Of a stretch of DNA of 31,223 bases, positions 24,016-31,223 are shown piece after piece (positions within the stretch are counted from its first letter, which is position 1; each line of letters starts with the position of its first letter). Position numbers and translations under genes: made by a program. The notes under the pieces were generated by a model. The model was not told where the DNA came from, did no database searches, and saw only the letters and a list, made by a program, of their open reading frames with translations. The DNA is from an uncultured bacterium (lineage in GTDB: Bacteria > Bacteroidota > Ignavibacteria > Kapaibacteriales > UBA4661), in NCBI GenBank assembly GCA_937899715.1, contig CALCNX010000080.1, positions 1-31,223 of the forward strand, in the 5' to 3' direction.

Positions 24016-24145
24016 TGAGATCTTTTGTTGCGCGGAAATTTTCTGCGAAATGGTGCAAGAGCAAACCATCATCGGGCAGAAGTTTGATGTACATGATGGC
24101 GTAGGGCGGGAACTCGCCGTCGTTGGGTTTTTGAATGAGTTTCAT
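23975..24145 (-). pseudogene. Truncated DinB-family N-terminus
   Basis: From the ATG at 24145 the minus strand reads MKLIQKPNDGEFPPYAIMYI, KLLPDDGLLLHHF and LPEEKLLVRFG. This is the start of the DinB family of metal-dependent hydrolase-like proteins (P..GEYPPY...YI.LLPDDG..L.H, SLPEEKL..RYA.GKWT). The metal-binding helices that should follow are absent; the frame continues 18 codons of unrelated sequence to a stop at 23921. Confidence 0.65.
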
Positions 24146-24304
24146 TATGGTGAATGGAGTAAAGAAAATTTCATGCGCAGGGATGTTTGTGATTTCAAAA
24201 TACACAAACCCCAATTTCTTACCAAACCTCATGGAAACTCATTTGAACAGCTTAGTGGCAAATTATTGCTCTCTGAAATGATGGCTCAAATCTGAAAGAA
24301 TAGT

Positions 24305-25147
24305 TCAAAAATGTAATCCGGGACCCAGAACAATAATGTGGAAAGCTAAAAGAACCAAAGCCGCAATAATCCATATCCAACTACGCTCAATCTGGATGTA
24401 AGCCTCGGATTGTTGCGGGAACCAGCGCGAGTTTTTCAAAAGTTGGGACATCCATGCAAAGGCAGAACTACCGCCGAACGATGCTGAGGCAGAGGTGAAT
24501 ACGACAAACACACCGAGCGGATTGAGTAGTGAGCCGATAGAAGCGGCAGTTGCTGCTGCAAGATACGGAAAGAGCGTCAGCATAAAAGCGCGTTTCAGGC
24601 GTTCGGCGGGGTGAGCGCCGATAAGAGTTGCTATTTCTCGAAGCGACCACCACACTCCCACGCCATAGAGTACACTGCCCGCAACAACAAGCAGCATACG
24701 CCAAGCCCATACAGGCTCGTACCCTTGCACAACATCAATCAAATCACCAAGCCCCAATATCCCCGAAAACAGCGGATAACCCGCACCAACAAAGAAGTTT
24801 CCGCTCATGGAAAACCAGTAGAAATATCGTAAGCGTGGAGAATGGGGATTTGCTCGGCGGAAGAGAAAGAAAAATATCCCCGCGGCAATAAAATTGGCAA
24901 GGAAACCGCCAGCAGCAATAATCCGCGCACCCAAATCACTCACCGAATGAACGTCGTAGTCAAAGTGTGCCGTTGTAAGCAGGAGGGGCTTTCCGCCCAC
25001 TAAAAGACAAGCACCACCGTGACCAAGCCCTTCATGGATAATATTTTTGATAATAAAGACAACAATCCCAATAGCCAGAATCGTCGGTATATCAAGAACG
25101 ATGACTGGAGGCTTGGGGGAATCTCCATTCGGCGAAATAGTAGTCAT
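24305..25147 (-). CDS. Polytopic membrane protein with HEGLGH motif (M50-like metalloprotease candidate)
   Basis: 280 residues, about seven hydrophobic helices. The first ends with IIHEGLGHGGACLLVGG: His38, Glu39 and His43 form HExxxH (HEGLGH), as in site-2-protease-like and related zinc membrane proteins. A second segment, LGLGDLIDVV near residue 132, provides Asp residues that could complete the metal site, in the manner of the LDG motif of M50 peptidases, but this is inference. The rest shows no soluble domain. It lies 59 bases downstream of the ankyrin gene on the same strand. Function unknown; a metalloprotease role is plausible. Confidence 0.75.
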   Translation of the reverse strand: MTTISPNGDSPKPPVIVLDIPTILAIGIVVFIIKNIIHEGLGHGGACLLVGGKPLLLTTAHFDYDVHSVSDLGARIIAAGGFLANFIAAGIFFFLFRRANPHSPRLRYFYWFSMSGNFFVGAGYPLFSGILGLGDLIDVVQGYEPVWAWRMLLVVAGSVLYGVGVWWSLREIATLIGAHPAERLKRAFMLTLFPYLAAATAASIGSLLNPLGVFVVFTSASASFGGSSAFAWMSQLLKNSRWFPQQSEAYIQIERSWIWIIAALVLLAFHIIVLGPGLHF

Positions 25148-25206
25148 TGTAATTCCTGAAAATGGTAATAAAAAAATACCTGCAATACTTTCCGATGCAA
25201 TCCCAT

Positions 25207-26811
25207 TTATTTTGACGCTCGTGCACCAGCGATCTGAAGTATTTGAGCGATTTCCTGAAAATTCATTCTTTGTGCTATGTCCAGAGCGTTGTCATTCGTC
25301 TGCTGCCCTCGTTGCGTAAAGTCTGCGCCATTTGTCAGAAGCAGTTCCACGATACGCTTGCGACCATAAAACGTCGCCCAATTTAAGGCGTGGTCACTGT
25401 GAACATCTTTGAGATTAACAGACGCTTTATGTTGTATCAATTCTTGAGCAATCTCAAAATTAGCGTCTCTGGTGCTTTCCATGAGCGCTGAAGTGTTGTA
25501 TCGGTTTTCGTTTTGGATATTGACATCCGCACCGTTTTTGAGTAAATGCCGAAGCATATCTTTCTCGCCCCAACTTGCGGCTAGAGGAAGCGGATAATGC
25601 CCGGAAATATTTTTTCGATTCAGATTGTCAACTATCGGCAGAACTTTTGCAAACAGCGCTGAATCACCCTTGACGACGGCATAGTTGAGCAGAAGCACGG
25701 AAGATTCGGGAGCAATTTGTTTGGGTATAGTGCTTGTATTTTTGAGAATGCTTGAGAACAGTTCTCTTTCGTGTTCATTCCTTGCCGACTGAAGAAAAAA
25801 TTCTTTCATTGCAATCTGCGTATAAAGCCGATTACGGCTTTCCATTGCCGCATCGAAGGCATCATAACCGTCATCTGCTTTCAGGCGAAGCGAAGCCCCA
25901 TTCTTCAGAAGCATTTCTGTAAAAGCACCATCTTTACTATCAATCCTTCCGCAAATATACAAGGGCGTTACGCCTTTAGCATTACCTCTATTGACTTCTG
26001 CGCCATTTTTAATTAGTTCTGCTCCTGCGTCCGCGTTGAGTCCCCGTGCCGCTTGGTTGAGCGCTCCGGCGACATCATTGCCTTTTGTGCCGCCGATATT
26101 CGGGTCCGCCTTGTATTGCAGAAGGACTTTTACCACTGACACATTGCCAAGCCGTGCGGCAGTAGGTAGTGGCGCATAGCCCGCAGCATTTTGTTGATTG
26201 GGGTCAAACCCTGCTTTGAGCAATACTTCGACAAGCGAGGTATCATTTTTGACAATGGCAAGAAGTAGAGGAAACGACGTAAAGCCTTTTTTATGTTGCA
26301 GTTTTGTTGATTCGCCGCTCCGAATAGCTTTCAGCGCTTCTTTTTCTTCCGCACCGAAGGCTTCCTGCATTCCCCATGCAAAGAATAAGCGTGAGACAAC
26401 GTTCCAATGGCGGTTTTCCAATGCCCAATCCAACGGCTGATAACCGTTCGGAGATTTTGTGCCGAGTGCAGCACCCGCCGTAATGAGCGCATCAACAATA
26501 TCCACATTCCCATAGTACGCTGCTAAAGAAAGCGGTGTACTGCCACCGCGTGTTTTTGCTTCTTTGTCTGCGCCCAGCTCAAGCAGCCGGCGTGTCGTTT
26601 GCAAGGCATTATGCTGTACAGCCAGAAGAAGAGGTACAATGCCGTCTTTACCGTTCAGTGGTATTTGTCCTGCTCCCGTTCCAATTTTTTGCTGAACAAC
26701 AGCAACGTTATCCGTTTTGATTGCTTCGGCAATATCGTTCTGCGCCATCAATGGTATTGAGAAGGCAAATAAAATCAAAGCAAGGATTATTATATTTCGG
26801 CGAAGCATCAT
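25207..26811 (-). CDS. Exported ankyrin-repeat protein
   Basis: 534 residues. The first 23 (IIILALILFAFSIPLMAQ) are a signal peptide, so the repeats face the periplasm or outside rather than the cytoplasm. At least ten ankyrin units follow, many canonical: GSTPLSLAAYYGNVDIVDAL, LLELGADKEAKTRGG, FDPNQQNAAGYAPLPTAA, LLKNGADVNIQNENRYNTSA and LLTNGADFTQRGQQ. Middle units (residues about 120-150 and 330-380) are irregular, so two stacks may be joined by helices. Ankyrin stacks bind proteins and have no enzyme role. Its 3' end precedes the HEGLGH protein gene by 59 bases. It follows the hydrolase gene by 52 bases, so a three-gene transcript is possible. Confidence 0.92.
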   Translation of the reverse strand: MMLRRNIIILALILFAFSIPLMAQNDIAEAIKTDNVAVVQQKIGTGAGQIPLNGKDGIVPLLLAVQHNALQTTRRLLELGADKEAKTRGGSTPLSLAAYYGNVDIVDALITAGAALGTKSPNGYQPLDWALENRHWNVVSRLFFAWGMQEAFGAEEKEALKAIRSGESTKLQHKKGFTSFPLLLAIVKNDTSLVEVLLKAGFDPNQQNAAGYAPLPTAARLGNVSVVKVLLQYKADPNIGGTKGNDVAGALNQAARGLNADAGAELIKNGAEVNRGNAKGVTPLYICGRIDSKDGAFTEMLLKNGASLRLKADDGYDAFDAAMESRNRLYTQIAMKEFFLQSARNEHERELFSSILKNTSTIPKQIAPESSVLLLNYAVVKGDSALFAKVLPIVDNLNRKNISGHYPLPLAASWGEKDMLRHLLKNGADVNIQNENRYNTSALMESTRDANFEIAQELIQHKASVNLKDVHSDHALNWATFYGRKRIVELLLTNGADFTQRGQQTNDNALDIAQRMNFQEIAQILQIAGARASK

Positions 26812-26863
26812 GGTAGTTGTATTTATGATTGGAAATAAGGTTTTGAAAAGAAATGTTGACGTA

Positions 26864-28240
26864 TTAAATTTTTGTTTTCAGCAGCAATGCCCTATTGTTA
26901 CTGGGGTCTTGTTGTAGAATTGACTCAATCAGAAGGCTCGCTTCGCTTTTTTGTTGTCGTGAGATGAGAATCTCAGCTAGCAGTATCTTTGGCTCTCGTG
27001 AATGAGGATAGAGTTCTATACATTGTCGTAGTGCTGCCGTTGCCTCATCTATTTTCCCAAATGCTTGCAAGGAATGGGAGTATGTCAGGAGGCTTTTTTC
27101 TGTATATCTCCGCAAAATATATCGTTTTTCTGGTAAATTGTTTTGGAGAGCTGATTGGTTGATAAACTGCCGCGATAAATAATTATTCTGAAGATGGGCC
27201 TGCATAAAGTGTAGCGTATAGGTATGAAGAAATGTATTAATTTCGACTGCTTCCTTGTCATTGCTTGTGTTGGTTGTATTTAGCGGGGCAAAACGATTAT
27301 ACACCGACCAACTTCCTATCGCGTTATGTTGTAGTCCGGGAACTTCAACTAATCGGTAAGAATCCAACGGTAGTTCATCGTAAAAATGAAATCCGTTGAA
27401 CCAAGAACGAGTGCCGGGAGTTCCATACACGGCAGTATATGGAACCGTTACTTTTGTGATGTCGAAGGCAGGGTGTGAACGAAAATTTGCCCAATAAAGG
27501 GAACTGCCATCACTTCCTTCCAAAGAAATAAAGGCTTTTATCCGAGACGACTGCATTTGTAGCAGCGAGCCTCGTACTGCACCAGCACTATATCCGATAA
27601 TACCAATAGAAGAAATATCGGCAAAACTTACCTCGGATAAATTATTGATAGCAACTTGCAAATCGAGTACACAAGCATTGTCTATTGCTGGGCTTGTGAG
27701 GGTTGTAAAATCTGATGGCATCGGCAATGATACAACCACAAACCCATAACTTGCAAGAAACTCCGCCATAATATGCCACGAATGGGGTGCACCGCCCGAC
27801 GACAAAGCAAGAATAACAGGGTGTCTGCCGGAAGCTGCTTGTGCGTTGTAGCAAGCACGAGTGGGTAGAGATAGCAAAGCCAATACTTTCGACGAGTCAG
27901 CACGACTGCGCTCCTGCTTAAATTGTTCTATGCGGCTTTTTTTTACGGAATCGTTTGGAATGGTAATATCGTCATCAACTTTATTGACTAGAGCAATATA
28001 GTCACGGATAATCATGGTCTCTGTCTTTTGTTTTGCCGGATACCAAATGCTTAATTGGAGCATTCGACGTTCCTTGCCACTCCAAGAGTTACGGCTTACA
28101 TCTTCTATCATTCGGGTCTGGAATCCTACGGTATAGTTTCCGGCAGTGAGTCCGTCGTACAATGACTGTGCAAATGATAAGTAAATGGGTATAAAGCAGC
28201 AAAATATGACGGCTAGAAAAAGTGATATAATGTTTCGCAT
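26864..28240 (-). CDS. Exported alpha/beta hydrolase (PAF-acetylhydrolase-like) with TPR tail
   Basis: 458 residues with a signal peptide (ISLFLAVIFCCFIPIYLSFAQ). The catalytic domain spans about 30-345: RMLQLSIWYPAK at the start, the oxyanion region PVILALSSGGAPHSWHIMAE, nucleophile Ser218 in IGYSAGA (GxSxG), and His305 in PGLQHNAIGSW. The fold and WYPA motif recall platelet-activating-factor acetylhydrolase and dienelactone-hydrolase relatives, so an esterase or lipase-like substrate is likely. Residues about 385-455 look like two or three TPR helices (SHSLQAFGKIDEATAALRQC, IESILQQDPSNNRALLLK). It heads the ankyrin and HEGLGH genes on the same strand. Confidence 0.85.
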   Translation of the reverse strand: MRNIISLFLAVIFCCFIPIYLSFAQSLYDGLTAGNYTVGFQTRMIEDVSRNSWSGKERRMLQLSIWYPAKQKTETMIIRDYIALVNKVDDDITIPNDSVKKSRIEQFKQERSRADSSKVLALLSLPTRACYNAQAASGRHPVILALSSGGAPHSWHIMAEFLASYGFVVVSLPMPSDFTTLTSPAIDNACVLDLQVAINNLSEVSFADISSIGIIGYSAGAVRGSLLQMQSSRIKAFISLEGSDGSSLYWANFRSHPAFDITKVTVPYTAVYGTPGTRSWFNGFHFYDELPLDSYRLVEVPGLQHNAIGSWSVYNRFAPLNTTNTSNDKEAVEINTFLHTYTLHFMQAHLQNNYLSRQFINQSALQNNLPEKRYILRRYTEKSLLTYSHSLQAFGKIDEATAALRQCIELYPHSREPKILLAEILISRQQKSEASLLIESILQQDPSNNRALLLKTKI

Positions 28241-28483
28241 TTGGCATACAATGATAGTGATGGAGGGCTTGTATCTCTCAGATTATTGCCTAAGATTATC
28301 AAGAGCCATTTTGAAGTTTTGGTTCATCTTGCTACTGTCTTCTAAACGGCTCTTTCGACACGAAAATACGTTCTTTGGGCACAGGTGAATACGTGGTTTC
28401 GGCAGACGGCAAAAACAGTCGGTAAAGTGCATAAAATTGTCGGCGAATGGTAGGCTGTATAGTATTGATCTGTATGACCACGC
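28241..28483. other. Intergenic region of 243 bases, nothing evident
   Basis: Lies between the hydrolase and CPBP genes. I see no gene, repeat, promoter box or hairpin that I can support. Confidence 0.4.
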
Positions 28484-29395
28484 TTATTGTAATCTTACAG
28501 GTACATTCTTTTCACGCCGTATATTCATAAATACGAACAGTGCAGCAATAAATAACCAAAGCATCATCCACGTCAAGTCAATAGCAAGGGCATTCTGTCC
28601 TTCCTTTACAAGAGCTTTGTTTGCAATTCCTGCGCTTAAATTAACGGACGCGTGTAGTATTGCAGGAATCCAAATATTGCCAAGCCTGATGTAGAGCAAT
28701 CCAAATACTAACGAAAAGATAGTGGTCATAACAGGCATGAGAACCAGTCCGCCCAAAATCGGATATTCCGGGTAATTATGCCCCAGAAGTATGCCCGGTA
28801 AATGCCAATATCCCCAGACCAAACCAAGAATCACAATCCCCTTATAGCGACCGTACCGTCCTGTGAGATGGGCTTGCAAATACCCACGCCAGCCATATTC
28901 CTCGCCTAAAGCCAATCCAAGCATATACAAAACCGCACCCACCCAGAAAGATAAAAGATAATTGACAACAAAAAATGCAATATTCTGCTTGTCGGCACCA
29001 AAAAGCAGTGCGGTCTTCTTTATGCTGATAAGCCCCTCGGAAATAACAATATATCCCTCATTCCATTTCGCAAAGTCCGAAGCAACTGCGATTGCTATCG
29101 TTGCAATCTGAAGAACTAAGGGAATAAGAGCCACAAGCAATATCCACGGCAACTGACGAAAAAAATTCCATCCGATGCCGCTAAAAAACGATTCTCGGCG
29201 TGCAAGGCGTATGATTACTGCTGCCAATGCGGGTATCCACATAAGAACACTTGTCCACACCGAATCGGTGGAGCCTGATTGAATAATAAAAAAATAAGGC
29301 ACAGCCGACAGTATAACTGTCAGCATAATAAAAGCGAGTGCCGGAAGCGATAGAATACGTTGCAGCATAAACAGTAGAAATAAATTGTTATACAT
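28484..29395 (-). CDS. CPBP-family intramembrane metalloprotease (type II CAAX protease)
   Basis: 303 residues with about eight hydrophobic helices. The family motifs are all present: Glu165-Glu166 and Arg170 in LGEEYGWRGYL (EExxxR), His198 in WGYWHLPG (FxxxH-like), and His248 with Asn252 in LHASVN (HxxxN). These ligate zinc in CAAX-type and CPBP proteases, which process prenylated or other membrane proteins; the bacterial substrate is unknown. An in-frame ATG at 29368 is a possible shorter start. It is divergent from the second sensor-kinase operon, separated by about 240 bases that hold a small fragment. Confidence 0.92.
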   Translation of the reverse strand: MYNNLFLLFMLQRILSLPALAFIMLTVILSAVPYFFIIQSGSTDSVWTSVLMWIPALAAVIIRLARRESFFSGIGWNFFRQLPWILLVALIPLVLQIATIAIAVASDFAKWNEGYIVISEGLISIKKTALLFGADKQNIAFFVVNYLLSFWVGAVLYMLGLALGEEYGWRGYLQAHLTGRYGRYKGIVILGLVWGYWHLPGILLGHNYPEYPILGGLVLMPVMTTIFSLVFGLLYIRLGNIWIPAILHASVNLSAGIANKALVKEGQNALAIDLTWMMLWLFIAALFVFMNIRREKNVPVRLQ

Positions 29396-29588
29396 TGATT
29401 TTCTACAAGTTTACGGCACGCGCGAAAGCAATAAAAATGCACTTGACCAAATCCTCATAATACTTGATGAACATGGCGTTGCACGGGATGAAATGAGTTC
29501 AATAAAATTTATCCGTCTGATTCATGCACTCGAATTGCTTGAACCCAAGAAGTTGTATTTTAGCGGTATTCCAATGGAATTCAAGTAA
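29385..29588 (+). pseudogene. Short ORF, probable gene remnant
   Basis: The frame is open from a TTG at 29385 (overlapping the start of the CPBP gene) to a stop at 29586. The translation looks coding (NALDQILIILDEHGVARDE, LIHALELLEPKKLYFSGIP), but the only ATG in frame lies midway. It could be the tail of a lost gene; I do not recognise the family. Confidence 0.3.
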
Positions 29589-29637
29589 CAAACGTCAAGA
29601 AACAAAGTATTCGGTCTTTTTTTGAGGGCGAAAAGGT

Positions 29638-30756
29638 ATGACAAAATCTCGTCTGGAAATTGGTATTCATTGCTCACTTATCGGCGTTTTCTTACTATTT
29701 ATCAATACTGCCGATATTAATCTTCGCTTCGGGGTATTTCGTATCGGGCGGGGAACATTTCTCTTGCCCTCGCTCATTGGAACGCTTTTTAACGCTATTA
29801 TCTTTTATGGGAACAGCCTGATTCTGATTCCGCGCTATTTAAGCAAACATCGTCTTGGAGATTATTGGAGTTATGCCGTGATGGGGTTTATTGCTTGCTG
29901 TATCGCGGAAGCGATCTGTGACGTGTTGGTGCTGTACGCAATGAAGAATTTTCAGATGCAAGGAGTCGGATATCGGGAAACAATCGCAGAGATTGTTCTG
30001 CTGGTATTGGTCGTTAATGTGCTTGTATTGCTTGCGTCGTTTGTCTATGGATTTTCCAAAGAGCGACTTAATCACGAACGGAGAACTCGTATTCTGGTAG
30101 AACAAAAACTGAAAGCGGAATTGGCGTTTCTCAAAACACAAATAAATCCGCATTTTCTTTTCAATACGCTGAACAATCTTTTTTCGATGGCACTGCAAAA
30201 TAACGACGCGCCAACTGCCGAAGGAATACGCCAATTAGCAGCGCTCATGCGATATATGATCTATGAAAGTGCCGATGAAATAATTTCGATGGAAAAAGAA
30301 TTGGCGTATATTAAAAACTACATTGCGCTTCAGAAACTACGCTTTGGGGAAACAAAAAACTCGGAAGGCATACAAAAGCAAACTTCGGAAGAGGCAGTTA
30401 TTATTTCACTCTCGGTAAGCGGTAATATAGACAAGGCTACATTGGCGCCCATGATATTTATTCCCTTTATTGAAAATGCCTTCAAGCACGGTATCAGCAT
30501 GAACACTGCTTCACATATCAATATCTCGGTTGCCGTACAGGGCAGTGAGATTGACTTTCGTGTGACAAATACTCTTCATTCGCAGCGTTTACTCACGAAT
30601 TCAGAAGCCTCCGGCGTAGGGCTTACCAATGTTCGTCAGCGTTTAGCAGGTCTTTATCCCGGCAATCATCATTTGGAGGTTACAACCAACGACTCATTGT
30701 TTACGGTGCATTTACGTTTGCCTGCGGTATATATTTCCCACTCTTCCAATTCCTAA
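29638..30756 (+). CDS. LytS/YehU-type sensor histidine kinase (second pair)
   Basis: 372 residues. Four hydrophobic helices (about 8-24, 42-64, 78-100 and 116-138) precede a short coiled coil and the His_kinase domain with His172 in TQINPHFLFNTLNNLFSM. The ATPase domain has an N box (FIPFIENAFKHGI) and G2 (ASGVGLTNVRQRLAGLYPG); the G1 motif is weak (VTNTLHSQ replaces the usual DNGxG), which is common in this family and may reduce ATP binding. There is no separate sensor domain. The gene ends five bases before the LytTR regulator gene. The first pair at 11-12.6 kb has the same architecture but a different membrane part. Confidence 0.92.
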   Translation: MTKSRLEIGIHCSLIGVFLLFINTADINLRFGVFRIGRGTFLLPSLIGTLFNAIIFYGNSLILIPRYLSKHRLGDYWSYAVMGFIACCIAEAICDVLVLYAMKNFQMQGVGYRETIAEIVLLVLVVNVLVLLASFVYGFSKERLNHERRTRILVEQKLKAELAFLKTQINPHFLFNTLNNLFSMALQNNDAPTAEGIRQLAALMRYMIYESADEIISMEKELAYIKNYIALQKLRFGETKNSEGIQKQTSEEAVIISLSVSGNIDKATLAPMIFIPFIENAFKHGISMNTASHINISVAVQGSEIDFRVTNTLHSQRLLTNSEASGVGLTNVRQRLAGLYPGNHHLEVTTNDSLFTVHLRLPAVYISHSSNS

Positions 30757-30761
30757 ATGCT

Positions 30762-31223
30762 ATGAAATGTATAGCCATAGACGATGAAGTTCCTGCTTTG
30801 AACGTACTGGAATTGTACCTCAGCAAAGTGCCTCTCTGGGAGCTTGTCGGTACATTTTCCGATGGTGTCAAGGCACTTGATTTTCTCCACCGAAACCACG
30901 TTGATTTGATATTGTTAGACATCAATATGCCCGATATTTCGGGTTTACAGTTGGCTCGGTCTCTGCCTGTTCGTCCCGCTATTATTGTTACCAGTGCTTA
31001 CGACCGCTATGCTCTTGAAAGTTATGAAATTGATGCGGTTGATTATTTACTCAAGCCTATCGAATTTGAGCGTTTCCTTAAAGCACTGAACAAGGCATAT
31101 CTTAAAATCAATTCCACTCTTTCCCCACAGATTTCAAACGTGGGAGCGGAAGGTTCTGAACGCAGCTACGACGACACAATCATCGTTAAAAGTGGTATGG
31201 CACTGCATAGAGTAAAAGTAGAA
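30762..31223 (+). CDS. LytTR-family response regulator (partial, 3' end off window)
   Basis: 154 codons are visible, to the window edge. The receiver has Asp residues in CIAIDDEVPALN, the phospho-acceptor Asp in ILLDINMPDISG, and the conserved Lys in DYLLKPIEFERF. The visible end (DDTIIVKSGMALHRVKVE) is the start of the LytTR DNA-binding domain. It begins five bases after the sensor kinase stop. An upstream ATG at 30757 is out of frame and runs into a stop at once, so 30762 is the start. Confidence 0.9.
   Translation, partial: MKCIAIDDEVPALNVLELYLSKVPLWELVGTFSDGVKALDFLHRNHVDLILLDINMPDISGLQLARSLPVRPAIIVTSAYDRYALESYEIDAVDYLLKPIEFERFLKALNKAYLKINSTLSPQISNVGAEGSERSYDDTIIVKSGMALHRVKVE

Larger units (their letters stand above)
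23864..24304. other. Region of about 440 bases with two convergent gene fragments
   Basis: Contains no intact gene. Two truncated DinB-superfamily N-termini point at each other (23905-24015 plus and 23975-24145 minus). The remainder (24146-24304) shows no feature I can support. Confidence 0.55.

Overview
The window looks like a chromosomal segment from the Bacteroidota/Chlorobiota branch, possibly a Kapabacteria-like lineage. The evidence is a Por-type (type IX secretion, T9SS) C-terminal sorting domain on a large surface protein, an OmpA-type protein with an N-terminal barrel, several TAnnTTTG promoter boxes, two LytS/LytTR two-component pairs, and weak Shine-Dalgarno sequences. The genus cannot be named from sequence alone. 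No rRNA, tRNA, CRISPR array, intact insertion sequence or prophage was seen.

Left part (1-5.8 kb): a restriction-endonuclease-like gene runs off the left edge on the minus strand. It is followed by a divergent peroxide-defence pair, katG (catalase-peroxidase, minus) and oxyR (plus), whose short intergenic region carries two back-to-back TAnnTTTG boxes around a palindrome. Then come a small two-helix membrane protein, a stretch of decayed gene fragments, and a DoxX-like membrane protein with a cysteine-rich tail.

Middle-left (6.1-13.5 kb): a co-directional run of five genes for membrane-anchored or exported products (TM plus coiled coil, exported protein, serine hydrolase, DUF6265/beta-propeller fusion, NTF2-like lipoprotein) meets, tail to tail, a LytTR response regulator and its sensor kinase. 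Upstream of the kinase two identical 9-bp repeats lie 12 bp apart, the geometry of LytTR operators. On the other side are two small membrane protein genes.

Middle (13.8-20.2 kb): a small lipoprotein gene, then a giant Asp-box beta-propeller protein with a T9SS tail that is split by a one-base frameshift in a run of seven G, then a barrel/OmpA-like outer-membrane protein. These two are plausibly a secreted adhesin or hydrolase-like surface protein and an envelope partner.

Right part (20.2-31.2 kb): a DUF418 membrane protein and a sterol-desaturase-family hydroxylase with a divergent Crp/Fnr regulator, a scar made from two convergent DinB-superfamily gene fragments, a membrane protein with a HEGLGH zinc motif, an exported ankyrin protein, an exported alpha/beta hydrolase with TPR tail, a CPBP intramembrane protease, and a second LytS/LytTR pair whose regulator is cut by the right edge.

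The window is mostly ordinary envelope, stress and signalling genes. The features most worth checking are the poly-G frameshift, the candidate LytTR operator, the mutually exclusive hairpins upstream of the desaturase, and three fossil copies of one unknown gene family.
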